DNA of 64,000 nucleotides. It comes from Lichenihabitans psoromatis (GTDB lineage Bacteria > Pseudomonadota > Alphaproteobacteria > Rhizobiales > Beijerinckiaceae). Made by a program: the position numbers and the translations under genes. This document shows, piece by piece, positions 26,804-35,643 of the stretch. Numbering within the stretch: position 1 is the stretch's first letter; the number at the start of each line of letters is the position of its first letter. The stretch spans positions 4,093,501 to 4,157,500 of the forward strand of contig NZ_CP036515.1 in the NCBI RefSeq assembly GCF_004323635.1. The letters are read 5' to 3'. Under the pieces are notes generated by a model. The model was not told the origin of the DNA, did not search any database, and saw only the letters and a program-made list of their open reading frames with translations.

Positions 26804-27991
26804 TTATTCGGCAGCCTGCAAGGGAAGGCGATTCTGTTCCTTCGTCGTGATCTCTTCGAGCTTCGTCTCGACGTGCCGCGAAAACATATATTCCGCCGGG
26901 CGCTGGTTCTCGAGTGAGATATCGGGCGCCATCGGACCCTTGGTGCGGATGCCTTGCAGCGCCACCTTGAGGATCTTCCAGGGTTTGGTGACCGAATCGG
27001 CAACCGCGGTCGCCTCGAACCCGCTGTGGACCATGCAGTCGGCGCATTTTTCGTAATTGCCGGTGCCGTAGTTGCTCCAGTTGGTGTCTTCCATCAACTC
27101 TTTGAAGGTGCTCGCATAGCCTTCGCCAAGCAGATAGCAGGGCTTTTGCCAGCCGAACACGGTCCGGGTTGGGTTACCCCAAGGCGTGCAGTGATACTTC
27201 TGATTTCCGGCCAGGAAATCGAGGAACAGCGTGGATTGGTAGAACGGCCAAGCCTTGCCGCCCTTGTTCCGCTCGAAGATGCCGCGGAACAATTCCTTGA
27301 TCTTGGCGCGGTTCAGGAAATGCTGCTGATCGGGCGCGCGCTCGTAGGCGTAGCCCGGCGACACCGTAATGCCGTCGATGCCCATCGCGGTAACCTCGTC
27401 GAAGAAACGCGCCGACCGCTCGGCATCCGCATCGCTGAACAAGGTGGTGTTGATGGTGACGCGGAAACCCGCCGCCTTGGCGGCCTTGATGGCCGCGACA
27501 GCCTTGTCATAGACGCCCTTGCGGCACACCGACTTGTCGTGCATCTCGCGATCGCCATCGAGATGGATCGACCAGTTGAAGAACTTGTTCGGCTTATACT
27601 CGTGCATCTTCTTTTCGAGCAGAAGCGCATTGGTGCAGACGGTGACGAATTTCTTCTTCGCCATCGCGCCTTCAACGATCTGCGGCAATTCCTTGTGGAT
27701 CAACGGTTCGCCACCGGCGATCACCAACATGGGGGCGCCGCATTCCTCGAGCGAGTCGAGCGCGTCCTTCACCGAAATGCGTTGATCGAGGATCTTGTCC
27801 GGATAGTCGATCTTCCCACAGCCCGCACAGGCCAGATTGCAGCGGAACAGCGGTTCCAGCATCATGACGAGCGGGTAACGTTTGCGGCCACGCAGATGCT
27901 GGCTGACCACGTAAGCGCCCATCCGGGCTGCCTGGTGTATTGAAATTCCCAATGTGAACTCCTTGAGCCGCCTAAACACGGCCTCGCTCAC
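26804..27991 (-). CDS. hpnH: Adenosyl-hopene transferase HpnH (radical SAM)
   Basis: The 395-residue radical-SAM protein has the cluster motif CNLACAGC (C-x3-C-x2-C) at about residues 51-58, then KIDYPDK and the GGEPLIHKELPQI motif. A C-terminal region has further cysteines in CADCMVHSG. It joins the 5'-deoxyadenosyl group of SAM to hopene, the first step towards C35 hopanoids, and the product is the substrate of HpnG. It sits 18 bases downstream of ispH on the same strand, so the two are likely one operon. HpnG and HpnH lie in opposite-facing transcripts. Confidence 0.95.
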   Translation of the reverse strand: MSEAVFRRLKEFTLGISIHQAARMGAYVVSQHLRGRKRYPLVMMLEPLFRCNLACAGCGKIDYPDKILDQRISVKDALDSLEECGAPMLVIAGGEPLIHKELPQIVEGAMAKKKFVTVCTNALLLEKKMHEYKPNKFFNWSIHLDGDREMHDKSVCRKGVYDKAVAAIKAAKAAGFRVTINTTLFSDADAERSARFFDEVTAMGIDGITVSPGYAYERAPDQQHFLNRAKIKELFRGIFERNKGGKAWPFYQSTLFLDFLAGNQKYHCTPWGNPTRTVFGWQKPCYLLGEGYASTFKELMEDTNWSNYGTGNYEKCADCMVHSGFEATAVADSVTKPWKILKVALQGIRTKGPMAPDISLENQRPAEYMFSRHVETKLEEITTKEQNRLPLQAAE

Positions 27992-28009
27992 GACGCGTAT
28001 CGACGTTGG

Positions 28010-28936
28010 TTAATGGCTCATGGCCATGGTGGGCAATCGGAAAGAAACGGTTTCTTCGATTCCGGGGAGGGTCGAGACTTCGATCGGTCCCATTCGGCGA
28101 AGAGCCGAAATGACACCGTCCACCAGCACTTCCGGTGCCGATGCGCCGGCCGTTAGACCGATCACCTCGACGCCTTTCAGCCAGTTGAGATCGAGTTCCG
28201 TCCCATCGGCGATGAGATAGCTCGGCACGTTTGTCTCGGCTCCGATCTCCCGGAGGCGATTCGAATTCGAGCTGTTGTTGGCGCCGACCACCAAAATCAG
28301 GTCGGCGATCCGCGACAATTCCCGCACCGCCGTCTGTCGATTTTGGGTGGCATAGCAGATGTCGCGCGTATCGGGGCCAACGACGTCGGAAAACTTTTCT
28401 TCGAGCGCCGCGATGATGGAGCGCGTGTCGTCGACGCTCAACGTCGTTTGAGTGATGTAGGCGACGGGCGCATCGATCGGCAGATCGAGCATGGCGACAT
28501 CCTCGACACTGCGGACGAGATGCACCTCACCATCGATCTGTCCCACAGTCCCGACGACTTCCGGATGGCCGGCATGACCGATCAGAATGACGGACCGACC
28601 CTGCGCCACATAGCGCCGGCCCTGGTGATGAACCTTGGCGACGAGCGGACAGGTAGCATCGAGCACCGGCAGGTTGCGCCGGGCGGCTTCCTGCTCCACG
28701 GAGCGCGCAACGCCATGGGCGCTGAAGATCGTCACGGCTCCGTCGGGAATCTCGGACACGTCTTTCACAAACCTGGCACCCTTCTGTTCCAGGCTCTCGA
28801 CGACATGGCGATTATGGACGATTTCATGGCGGACGTAGACCGGAGCCCCGTGCTGGACGAGAGCGTTTTCGACGATCTCGACCGCTCGGACGACGCCCGC
28901 GCAAAACCCGCGCGGCTGCGCCAAGACAACCTTCAT
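28010..28936 (-). CDS. ispH: 4-hydroxy-3-methylbut-2-enyl diphosphate reductase
   Basis: The 308-residue iron-sulfur enzyme has the N-terminal [14 protein letters not shown] motif and later conserved cysteines in [13 protein letters not shown] and ICYATQNRQ, the three cluster ligands. The [10 protein letters not shown] and [10 protein letters not shown] substrate blocks also match. It makes isopentenyl and dimethylallyl diphosphate, the precursors of squalene and so of hopanoids. It shares a transcript with hpnH. ATG 28936 ([10 protein letters not shown]) was preferred because it has spacing from a GGGG site; ATG 28942, two codons upstream, is possible. Confidence 0.96.
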   Translation of the reverse strand: MKVVLAQPRGFCAGVVRAVEIVENALVQHGAPVYVRHEIVHNRHVVESLEQKGARFVKDVSEIPDGAVTIFSAHGVARSVEQEAARRNLPVLDATCPLVAKVHHQGRRYVAQGRSVILIGHAGHPEVVGTVGQIDGEVHLVRSVEDVAMLDLPIDAPVAYITQTTLSVDDTRSIIAALEEKFSDVVGPDTRDICYATQNRQTAVRELSRIADLILVVGANNSSNSNRLREIGAETNVPSYLIADGTELDLNWLKGVEVIGLTAGASAPEVLVDGVISALRRMGPIEVSTLPGIEETVSFRLPTMAMSH

Positions 28937-29294
28937 GCACACATCCCCGATTGCTTAGCCAAACCGGCAATATCCGACCAAGCCGCTCTCAGCTCGTGCT
29001 GAGCCTCAATATTTCCCGCCTTCGTAAGAAAAAAAGCAATGGGCGGCAACTGCCCCGCCTCACTCCGCAGCAAGGTGTTGCAATGCGGTGACCATGCGAT
29101 CGTCCCAAACAACCGCGATCGAGAGAAGGATCGCGCAACATCGGACTGTCATGTCCCGACGCTTCTGCTGCAGCCGCAAGGTTAATCGTTAGGGTTAAGC
29201 TCCCCTTAAACAGTTTCTGCAACCTTTGCTCATCGTTGATGGGTCGACCCTCGGCCTAGCCGAAATTGCAACTGTTCAAGTGGGGACGTCATCT
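28937..29294. other. 358-base region between ispH and the first outer-membrane gene
   Basis: No gene is supported. It holds the divergent control region of ispH and the OMP gene, with repeated TTAA-type elements around 29180-29210, including the CtrA-type box listed separately. Confidence 0.5.
29195..29209 (+). promoter_or_regulatory. CtrA-type box (TTAA-N7-TTAA) upstream of the first OMP gene
   Basis: TTAA-GCTCCCC-TTAA matches the full CtrA spacing. It also forms the inverted repeat TTAAG-N5-CTTAA. It is about 85 bases before the start codon. An almost identical box precedes the second OMP gene. Confidence 0.5.
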
Positions 29295-30218
29295 ATGGGC
29301 AGCACCAAAGCCCTGCTTTTCGCGGGAGTCGTGGCACTTGGGGCTGCGACCGGCGCACGCGCCGCCGACCTCCCGTTGCCGCCTCAATATGTTCCGCCGC
29401 CCGAGGTCGTCGATTTCGGTGGGTGGTATCTGCGCGGTGATGTCGGTGTGGGCGTCGCCAGCAATCCGAACATTCGATCCACCTTCTACGATCAGAGCTA
29501 TGCTCCGATCGATACCGCGACCGCTGTCCCGAGCTTTGCGCGGGACCAGCAGCACATCGCCGATTCGAGCTTCGTCGACATCGGCGTTGGCTATCAGGTC
29601 AACAACTGGCTCCGCTTCGATGCCACCGGCGAATATCGCACCGACCAGCATTTCAGCACGATCGAGAGCTACGATGCGGGTGCGGGTTTCGGCGTCCCGG
29701 GGACCGGGCGCGGCTACGATCAATATAACGGCTCGCTGCAGAGTTCGGTGTTCCTGGTCAATGCCTATGCCGACCTTGGCACCTGGTATGGCTTGACGCC
29801 CTTCATCGGGGCCGGCGTCGGCGCAGCCTACAACCGCGTCACATCCTTGAGCGATCTCGGCGTCGGTGGCCCGACCATTGTCGACCAAGCCGGCAATGTG
29901 TTCAACGGCGTCGGCAACGGCGGCTTCGGCTTTGCCAAGGAACATGACAAGTTCAACCTGGCCTATGCCGCCATGGCGGGCGTGTCTTATTCGGTCAGCC
30001 AGAACCTCAAGCTGGAACTCGGCTATCGCTACCTCAACATGGGTGATGCGACCTCGGGCTTCATCAATTGCGTGAACAGCACCGGCTGCGTGATCGAGAA
30101 GCATCGTTACGATCTTGCCTCGCAAGATATCCGGCTCGGCATGCGCTGGATGATCAGCGATGTGGCCCCTACCCCGGTCTATTATCCGCCTGAAGCGCCG
30201 ATCGTCCGGAAATACTGA
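29295..30218 (+). CDS. Outer-membrane beta-barrel protein (Omp25/Omp31 type)
   Basis: The 307-residue protein has a signal peptide cleaved after ARA (before ADLPLPP). Its beginning, Pro-rich then FGGWYLRGDVGVG, is typical of Hyphomicrobiales Omp25-like proteins. The body has alternating strand patterns (WLRFDATGEYRTDQHF, NAYADLGTWYGLTPFIGAGVG, YAAMAGVSYSVSQNLKLELGYRYL). It ends KY rather than in the usual terminal aromatic strand. It likely forms an 8-stranded barrel with structural or permeability roles. The start ATG was chosen at 29295, since the upstream in-frame reading lacks a signal peptide. It is a paralogue of the next gene. Confidence 0.85.
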   Translation: MGSTKALLFAGVVALGAATGARAADLPLPPQYVPPPEVVDFGGWYLRGDVGVGVASNPNIRSTFYDQSYAPIDTATAVPSFARDQQHIADSSFVDIGVGYQVNNWLRFDATGEYRTDQHFSTIESYDAGAGFGVPGTGRGYDQYNGSLQSSVFLVNAYADLGTWYGLTPFIGAGVGAAYNRVTSLSDLGVGGPTIVDQAGNVFNGVGNGGFGFAKEHDKFNLAYAAMAGVSYSVSQNLKLELGYRYLNMGDATSGFINCVNSTGCVIEKHRYDLASQDIRLGMRWMISDVAPTPVYYPPEAPIVRKY

Positions 30219-30248
30219 CGCGCGGACATTCTACCTACTGAACGACAA

Positions 30249-30280
30249 AACGCGGGGCCCTGGCTCCGCGTTTTTCTTGT
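30249..30280 (+). terminator. Rho-independent terminator between the two OMP genes
   Basis: A 7-bp stem (AACGCGG at 30249-30255 with CCGCGTT at 30266-30272) is followed by TTTCTTG, giving a T-rich tail after the first OMP gene. Confidence 0.8.
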
Positions 30281-30308
30281 GGGATCGCTAGTCGAATACG
30301 CGGCATGG

Positions 30309-30323
30309 TTAAGCTGCCCTTAA
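30309..30323 (+). promoter_or_regulatory. CtrA-type box (TTAA-N7-TTAA) upstream of the second OMP gene
   Basis: TTAA-GCTGCCC-TTAA is the same element as before the first OMP gene, differing by one base in the spacer. It lies about 62 bases before the start codon and just past the preceding terminator. Confidence 0.5.
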
Positions 30324-30385
30324 GCATATTTGTTCATTCTTTTCAGTAAGGGCCGGGCAAGCGCGACGGTCGAGGAGAATTGTCG

Positions 30386-31117
30386 ATGCGGGCCGGCACG
30401 GTAGCGAGATTGGGTTTTGCGGCCCTGATCGGAATGGCGGCGTCGCCGGTCTTCGCGCGAACCGCAACCCTCTCGCCCACCTATCCGCCCGCACCTGTCT
30501 TCGCCGAACCCGACGCCGATGTCGCCGTCGGAACGGGTTGGTATCTCCGCGGCGATGTCTCGTATGGCGACGACGATCGCCCCAAGCTGTCGCCGCTCGG
30601 CTTCGATCATCGATCGGCTGGGGGCTACGCGGCTGGCGGCGGCGTCGGCTACCGTTTCAACAGTATGCTGCGGGTCGACGTCACGGGCGACTATCTTCAA
30701 CCGATCGACTATGCCACGCAGATCACGACCCGCGGGGTCACGACCCGCCAGCAGGGCTCTCTCAACCGCTACGATGGGCTGGTCAACGGCTACGTCGACA
30801 TCGGCACATGGTATGGCGTGACGCCTTACGTCGGGGCGGGTCTCGGCTTCGCGGTCTTCGATCCGTCGGCTTCGGTGACCGTGTTGGACGCAACGGGCTT
30901 GAGCGCGAGCCAGGGCGGTTCGCCTCGCGGCAGCACGACCTTCGCCTGGGCCGCCATGGCAGGCCTCTCCTACGCGCTGACGGACGCTGTTACGGTCGAC
31001 CTCGGCTACCGTCACCTCGACATCGGGCGCTTCGGCACAACCGTCGGAACGTCATCCTATTCCCGCAGCTTCACGCGTGACGACGTGAAGTTCGGCGTCC
31101 GCTACGCGATCGATTGA
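30386..31117 (+). CDS. Outer-membrane beta-barrel protein, paralogue of the previous gene
   Basis: The 243-residue protein has a signal peptide ending near PVFARTATL and then TGWYLRGDVSYGDDD, the same WYLRGD opening as its neighbour. Other shared strands are VNGYVDIGTWYGVTPYVGAG and AWAAMAGLSYALTDAVTVDLGYRHL, so the pair arose by tandem duplication. It is shorter, lacking the central loop. A GAGGAG ribosome site lies 8 bases before the ATG. An 8-stranded barrel is likely; transport or structural roles are open. Confidence 0.85.
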   Translation: MRAGTVARLGFAALIGMAASPVFARTATLSPTYPPAPVFAEPDADVAVGTGWYLRGDVSYGDDDRPKLSPLGFDHRSAGGYAAGGGVGYRFNSMLRVDVTGDYLQPIDYATQITTRGVTTRQQGSLNRYDGLVNGYVDIGTWYGVTPYVGAGLGFAVFDPSASVTVLDATGLSASQGGSPRGSTTFAWAAMAGLSYALTDAVTVDLGYRHLDIGRFGTTVGTSSYSRSFTRDDVKFGVRYAID

Positions 31118-31123
31118 GCGACA

Positions 31124-31211
31124 GGAGCCGCTTGACGGCTCCGCGAGGTTCGTACTAGTCCTTGCGGCGGGACACCTCTCCCCAACGAGAGGCTACCATC
31201 TGTGAGGATGG
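31124..31211 (+). ncRNA. Candidate serC leader RNA (cis-regulatory structure)
   Basis: Three hairpins precede serC. The first (GGAGCCG/CGGCTCC, 31124-31142) may instead end the OMP transcript. The second (CCTCT/AGAGG, 31175-31192) and third (CCATC/GATGG, 31196-31211) are tightly packed. The third holds the GAGG ribosome site in or beside its loop, only a few bases before the start. This resembles the serC motif described from comparative genomics upstream of alphaproteobacterial serC genes, as I recall it. It was not tested against a covariance model. Confidence 0.45.
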
Positions 31212-31216
31212 ATTTT

Positions 31217-32386
31217 ATGATGAACAAACCGGTTACACGGCCCGCAAACCCGTGCTTTTCCTCTGGCCCCTGCGCGAAGCGCCCAGGCTGGACACTCGAG
31301 GCGCTCGGCAAAGCCGCCCTCGGCCGCTCCCATCGGGCCAAGCCCGGCAAGGCAAAACTCCAAGCCGCAATCGACCTGACCCGCGACATCCTGCAAGTCC
31401 CCGCCGATTACCGTATCGGCATCGTTCCGGCCTCGGACACCGGCGCCGTCGAAATGGCGATGTGGTCGCTTCTTGGGGCACGCGGCGTCGATATGGTGGC
31501 GTGGGAAAGTTTCGGCGAAGGCTGGGTGACGGATGCGGCCAAGCAACTGAAGCTCAAGGATGCACGGATCCTCAAGGCCGGCTATGGCGAGATCGTCGAT
31601 CTCAATAGCATCGATTTCAACAACGACGTCGTCTTCACTTGGAATGGGACAACCTCCGGCGTGCGCGTCCCAAACGGCGATTTCATCCCGGCGGATCGGG
31701 CCGGTCTGACCATCTGCGATGCCACCTCGGCGGCCTTCGCGCAGACGCTTCCCTGGGACAAGCTCGATGTCGTCACCTTCTCGTGGCAGAAGGTGCTGGG
31801 CGGCGAAGCAGCCCACGGGATGCTGATCCTGTCGCCCCGCGCCGTCGAGCGCCTGCAGACCTATGCGCCCGCTTGGCCGCTGCCGAAGATTTTCCGCCTC
31901 ACCTCAGGCGGCAAGCTGATCGAGGGCATTTTTAAGGGCGAGACCATCAACACACCGTCGATGCTTTGCGTCGAGGATTACATCGATGCGCTGACCTGGG
32001 CCAAAGGGCTCGGTGGTCTCGATGCGCTCGTGGCACGAGCCGATGCCAACGCCACGGCGATCGCCGATTGGGTCGCAAAGACGGACTGGATCGATCATCT
32101 GGCGATCGCGCCTGACACCCGCTCCAACACCTCCGTTTGCTTGAAGGTTGTGGCGCCCGCCGTTACGTCGCAGCCGGCCGACGCTCAGGCTGCTTTTGCC
32201 AAGTCGCTGGCCGATATGCTCGATAAGGAAGGCGTGGCCTTCGATATTGGCGGTTATCGCGATGCGCCTCCCGGCCTTCGTGTCTGGTGCGGCGCCACGG
32301 TCGAGACGGCGGATGTCGTCGCCCTGACGGCATGGCTCGATTGGGCCTACGCGCAAGCCTCGGCCAATCTCGCCAAAGCGGCCTGA
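31217..32386 (+). CDS. serC: Phosphoserine aminotransferase
   Basis: The 389-residue PLP aminotransferase has [15 protein letters not shown] at the start and [17 protein letters not shown] with the PLP lysine. It is of the class-V type common in alphaproteobacteria. It converts 3-phosphohydroxypyruvate to phosphoserine and also serves pyridoxal phosphate synthesis. Several in-frame starts occur; ATG 31217 has GAGG 9 bases upstream. It is followed by serA after about 130 bases with a hairpin at 32408-32433, so the two genes may share a transcript. Confidence 0.94.
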   Translation: MMNKPVTRPANPCFSSGPCAKRPGWTLEALGKAALGRSHRAKPGKAKLQAAIDLTRDILQVPADYRIGIVPASDTGAVEMAMWSLLGARGVDMVAWESFGEGWVTDAAKQLKLKDARILKAGYGEIVDLNSIDFNNDVVFTWNGTTSGVRVPNGDFIPADRAGLTICDATSAAFAQTLPWDKLDVVTFSWQKVLGGEAAHGMLILSPRAVERLQTYAPAWPLPKIFRLTSGGKLIEGIFKGETINTPSMLCVEDYIDALTWAKGLGGLDALVARADANATAIADWVAKTDWIDHLAIAPDTRSNTSVCLKVVAPAVTSQPADAQAAFAKSLADMLDKEGVAFDIGGYRDAPPGLRVWCGATVETADVVALTAWLDWAYAQASANLAKAA

Positions 32387-32407
32387 CGCGTCCCCAGACG
32401 CTTAAAA

Positions 32408-32433
32408 CTCGTGCCTCGCGTGATCGGCACGAG
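32408..32433 (+). terminator. Hairpin between serC and serA
   Basis: A perfect 8-bp stem (CTCGTGCC with GGCACGAG) with a 10-base loop lies in the 133-base gap between serC and serA. No T-run follows, so it may stabilise or attenuate a shared transcript rather than end it. Confidence 0.4.
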
Positions 32434-32519
32434 CAACGCCTTTCGATCCATACTCCCATGTCGCACGTGCGCTCGTTCCGAAGGACGATGACGCCTGCTC
32501 CAAGATCTGGACAAATCCC

Positions 32520-34100
32520 ATGGCTCCTCGCGTTCTCATTTCCGATAGTCTGTCGCCCGCCGCCGTCGCCATCTTCAAGGAGCGTGGTGTGGAGGTCGAC
32601 GTAAAACCCGGTATCGACAAAGATGCTCTGGCCGAAATCATCGACCAATATGACGGCTTGGCGATCCGCTCAGCCACCAAGGTGACGGCGAAGCTGCTGG
32701 AACGCGCCACGAAACTGAAGGTCATCGGCCGCGCCGGCATCGGGGTCGACAATGTCGATATCCCGGCTGCGACCGCCAAAGGCGTGATCGTGATGAACAC
32801 GCCCTTCGGCAATTCGATCACGACCGCCGAACACGCGATCGCGCTCATGTTCGCGCTGGCGCGCCAGTTGCCGGCCGCCGATACGTCGACTCAAGCCGGC
32901 AAGTGGGAAAAGAACCGCTTCATGGGCGTCGAGATCACCGGCAAGGTGTTGGGTATCATCGGGTGTGGCAACATCGGCTCGATCGTGGCCGAGCGCGGCG
33001 TGGGACTTCGCATGCGGGTCATCGCCTTCGACCCCTTCTTGTCGGCCGAACGTGCCCTCGCGCTCGGGGTCGAGCGCGTCGAACTCGACGAGTTGCTGGC
33101 CCGCGCCGACTTCATCACGCTGCACACGCCGATGACGCCGCAGACTAAGAACATCCTGTCGGCCGAAAATCTCGCCAAGACCAAGACGGGTGTGCGGATC
33201 ATCAACTGCGCCCGTGGCGGCTTGATCGACGAGGAAGCGCTCCGCAAGGAGCTGGACAACGGCCATGTGGCCGGAGCCGCAATCGATGTGTTCGCGACGG
33301 AGCCTGCGAAGGAGAACGTGCTGTTTGGTCACCCGAACGTCGTTTGCACGCCGCATCTCGGTGCCGCCACCAACGAAGCTCAGGAGAACGTGGCGCTTCA
33401 AGTCGCCGAGCAGATGTCGGATTACCTGATCCGCGGCGCGATCTCGAACGCGGTCAATTTCCCCTCCATCACGGCCGAGGAAGCCCCTCGCCTTCGCCCC
33501 ATGATCGAGCTGGCCGATCGGCTCGGCTCTTTCGCGGGCCAGTTGACCGATGCGCCGATCCGTCAGGTGAAGATCACCTATGAGGGTGCGGTCGCGGAGC
33601 TCAAGATCAAGGCGCTGACAGCCTCCGCCTTGGCGGGTCTGCTTCGTCCCGTTCTGTCGGCCGTCAACGTCGTGTCGGGTCCGGCCGTCGCCAAGGAGCG
33701 CGGCATCGTGGTCGAGGAGACCACGCGCGCCGCCGAGGGCGACTACGAATCGCTTATTACCCTGGCGATCACGACCGATGCGCAGGAACGCGCTATTTCG
33801 GGCACGGTGTTCACTGATGGTAAGCCGCGCATCACGGCCATCAAGGGCATCAAGGTCGACGCCGAATTCGCCTCGACGATGCTTTACGTCACCAACGAGG
33901 ACAAACCGGGCTTCATCGGCCGATTTGCGACGACCCTGGGCGACGCCGGCGTGAATATCGCGACCTTCGCGCTCGGGCGCGACCAGCCAGGCGGCTCGGC
34001 GATCGCGCTGACGGAAGTCGATGGTGCGGTGCCGGATGGGACGCTCGACAAGATCAAGGGCATCCCCGGCGTAAAGGCCGTGAACCTGCTTCACTTCTAG
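32520..34100 (+). CDS. serA: D-3-phosphoglycerate dehydrogenase
   Basis: The 526-residue protein is of the long type. It has an NAD-binding domain (GKVLGIIGCGNIGSIVAERG) and the catalytic Arg and Glu in NCARGGLIDEEAL and a His in CTPHLGAAT. An intervening domain of about 140 residues and a C-terminal ACT domain (STMLYVTNEDKPGFIGRFATTLGD) follow. It oxidises 3-phosphoglycerate as the first step of serine synthesis. Serine feedback through the ACT domain is typical of the family. Full length, starting MAPRVLISDS, downstream of serC. Confidence 0.96.
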   Translation: MAPRVLISDSLSPAAVAIFKERGVEVDVKPGIDKDALAEIIDQYDGLAIRSATKVTAKLLERATKLKVIGRAGIGVDNVDIPAATAKGVIVMNTPFGNSITTAEHAIALMFALARQLPAADTSTQAGKWEKNRFMGVEITGKVLGIIGCGNIGSIVAERGVGLRMRVIAFDPFLSAERALALGVERVELDELLARADFITLHTPMTPQTKNILSAENLAKTKTGVRIINCARGGLIDEEALRKELDNGHVAGAAIDVFATEPAKENVLFGHPNVVCTPHLGAATNEAQENVALQVAEQMSDYLIRGAISNAVNFPSITAEEAPRLRPMIELADRLGSFAGQLTDAPIRQVKITYEGAVAELKIKALTASALAGLLRPVLSAVNVVSGPAVAKERGIVVEETTRAAEGDYESLITLAITTDAQERAISGTVFTDGKPRITAIKGIKVDAEFASTMLYVTNEDKPGFIGRFATTLGDAGVNIATFALGRDQPGGSAIALTEVDGAVPDGTLDKIKGIPGVKAVNLLHF

Positions 34101-34136
34101 AAACTGCGACCGACGGTCGAGACGAGCGACGGGAGC

Positions 34137-34193
34137 CCGGACATGATCGTCCGGACTTATTTACGAAGAGCAGCCCGGACACTAGTGTCGGGC
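34137..34193 (+). other. Two hairpins between serA and purA
   Basis: The first, CCGGAC/GTCCGG at about 34137-34153, is followed by TTATTTAC and may end serA transcription weakly. The second, GCCCGGACACTA facing TAGTGTCGGGC at about 34173-34193, is a long stem with one bulge. It lies about 60 bases before purA. Its role is unknown. Confidence 0.4.
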
Positions 34194-34255
34194 TTGGCAT
34201 CCCCGGGCCGCTGATGCGGTGGCCGGGGTCGCGGCGCGAGACGAGCTAGAGCAAT

Positions 34256-35551
34256 ATGGCGAATGTGGTGGTGGTCGGCGCTCAATGGGGCGACGAGGGC
34301 AAGGGCAAGATCGTCGACTGGTTGTCGACCGCGGCCGATGTCGTGGTGCGTTTTCAGGGCGGTCACAACGCTGGTCACACCCTGGTGATCGACGGCAAAG
34401 TGTTCAAACTCGCTCTTCTGCCCTCCGGCATCGTCCGCCCCGGCAAGCTTTCGGTCATCGGCAACGGCGTCGTTCTCGATCCCCACCATCTCCTGGCCGA
34501 GATCGACAAGCTGCGGCAGCAGGGCGTCGAGATCACCCCCGACAACCTGAAAATCGCCGAGAACGTCTCGCTCATTCTGGCGCTCCACCGCGAACTCGAC
34601 GCGCATCGCGAATCCGCAACCGACACCGGCGTCAAGATCGGCACGACCAAGCGCGGGATCGGACCGGCCTATGAGGATAAGGTCGGACGCCGCGCGATCC
34701 GGCTGACCGATCTCGCTGAGCCCGATTATCTCGACGAGAAGATTGAGCGGCTGCTCTCGCATCACGATCCGCTGCGACGCGGACTCGGTCTCGAGCCGCT
34801 GTCGCATGCGGCGATCCGGGATGAGTTGATGTCGGTGGCCGACAAGGTCCTGCCCTATATGGCCGTGACGTTCGATCTTTTGGACACCGCACGACGTGAC
34901 GGCAAACGCATCCTGTTTGAAGGCGCTCAAGGCGCGCTCCTGGATGTCGATCACGGCACCTATCCATTCGTCACCTCATCCAACACGGTGGCAGGCGCGG
35001 CCGCGACCGGGTCGGGCCTGGGTCCGAAAGCGATCGGCTATGTGCTTGGGATCGCCAAGGCCTATACGACCCGGGTCGGCGGCGGTCCCTTCCCGACCGA
35101 ACTTCACGACGAGATCGGCCAGTTGATCGGCGATAAGGGACACGAATACGGCGTCAACACCGGCCGCCGCCGCCGGTGCGGGTGGTTCGATGCCGTGCTG
35201 GTGCGTCAAACCGTCAAAACCTCGGGGATCGACGGTATCGCCCTGACCAAGCTCGACATTCTCGATGGCTTCGACGAGATCAAGATCTGCGTCGGCTACA
35301 AACTCGACGGCAAGGACATCGCCTATCTTCCGGCCGGCCAGGCCGCTCAGGCGCGCGTCGAGCCTGTCTACGAGACCTTTCCGGGGTGGGAAGGCGCGAC
35401 GGGCGGTGCGCGATCCTGGGCCGACCTACCGGCGCAGGCGATCAAATACGTCCGCTATATCGAGGAACTGATCGGTGCCCCCGTGGCGCTCCTCTCGACG
35501 AGCCCTGAGCGCGACGACACGATTCTGGTTCAGAACCCGTTTCAGGATTGA
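34256..35551 (+). CDS. purA: Adenylosuccinate synthetase
   Basis: The 431-residue enzyme has the phosphate-binding [58 protein letters not shown] and [13 protein letters not shown] motifs, all intact. It condenses IMP with aspartate using GTP, the first committed step to AMP. The start [15 protein letters not shown] is unambiguous. It follows serA by about 155 bases containing hairpins, so it probably has its own promoter. Confidence 0.97.
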   Translation: MANVVVVGAQWGDEGKGKIVDWLSTAADVVVRFQGGHNAGHTLVIDGKVFKLALLPSGIVRPGKLSVIGNGVVLDPHHLLAEIDKLRQQGVEITPDNLKIAENVSLILALHRELDAHRESATDTGVKIGTTKRGIGPAYEDKVGRRAIRLTDLAEPDYLDEKIERLLSHHDPLRRGLGLEPLSHAAIRDELMSVADKVLPYMAVTFDLLDTARRDGKRILFEGAQGALLDVDHGTYPFVTSSNTVAGAAATGSGLGPKAIGYVLGIAKAYTTRVGGGPFPTELHDEIGQLIGDKGHEYGVNTGRRRRCGWFDAVLVRQTVKTSGIDGIALTKLDILDGFDEIKICVGYKLDGKDIAYLPAGQAAQARVEPVYETFPGWEGATGGARSWADLPAQAIKYVRYIEELIGAPVALLSTSPERDDTILVQNPFQD

Positions 35552-35643
35552 TGCGCTTCGGCTATTTGTTGCACCGAGACCTTAACTCGCGGGCTCACAT
35601 CAGCGGGATTGACGAACCAGACCAGGGATGGTGTTAACGCTGA

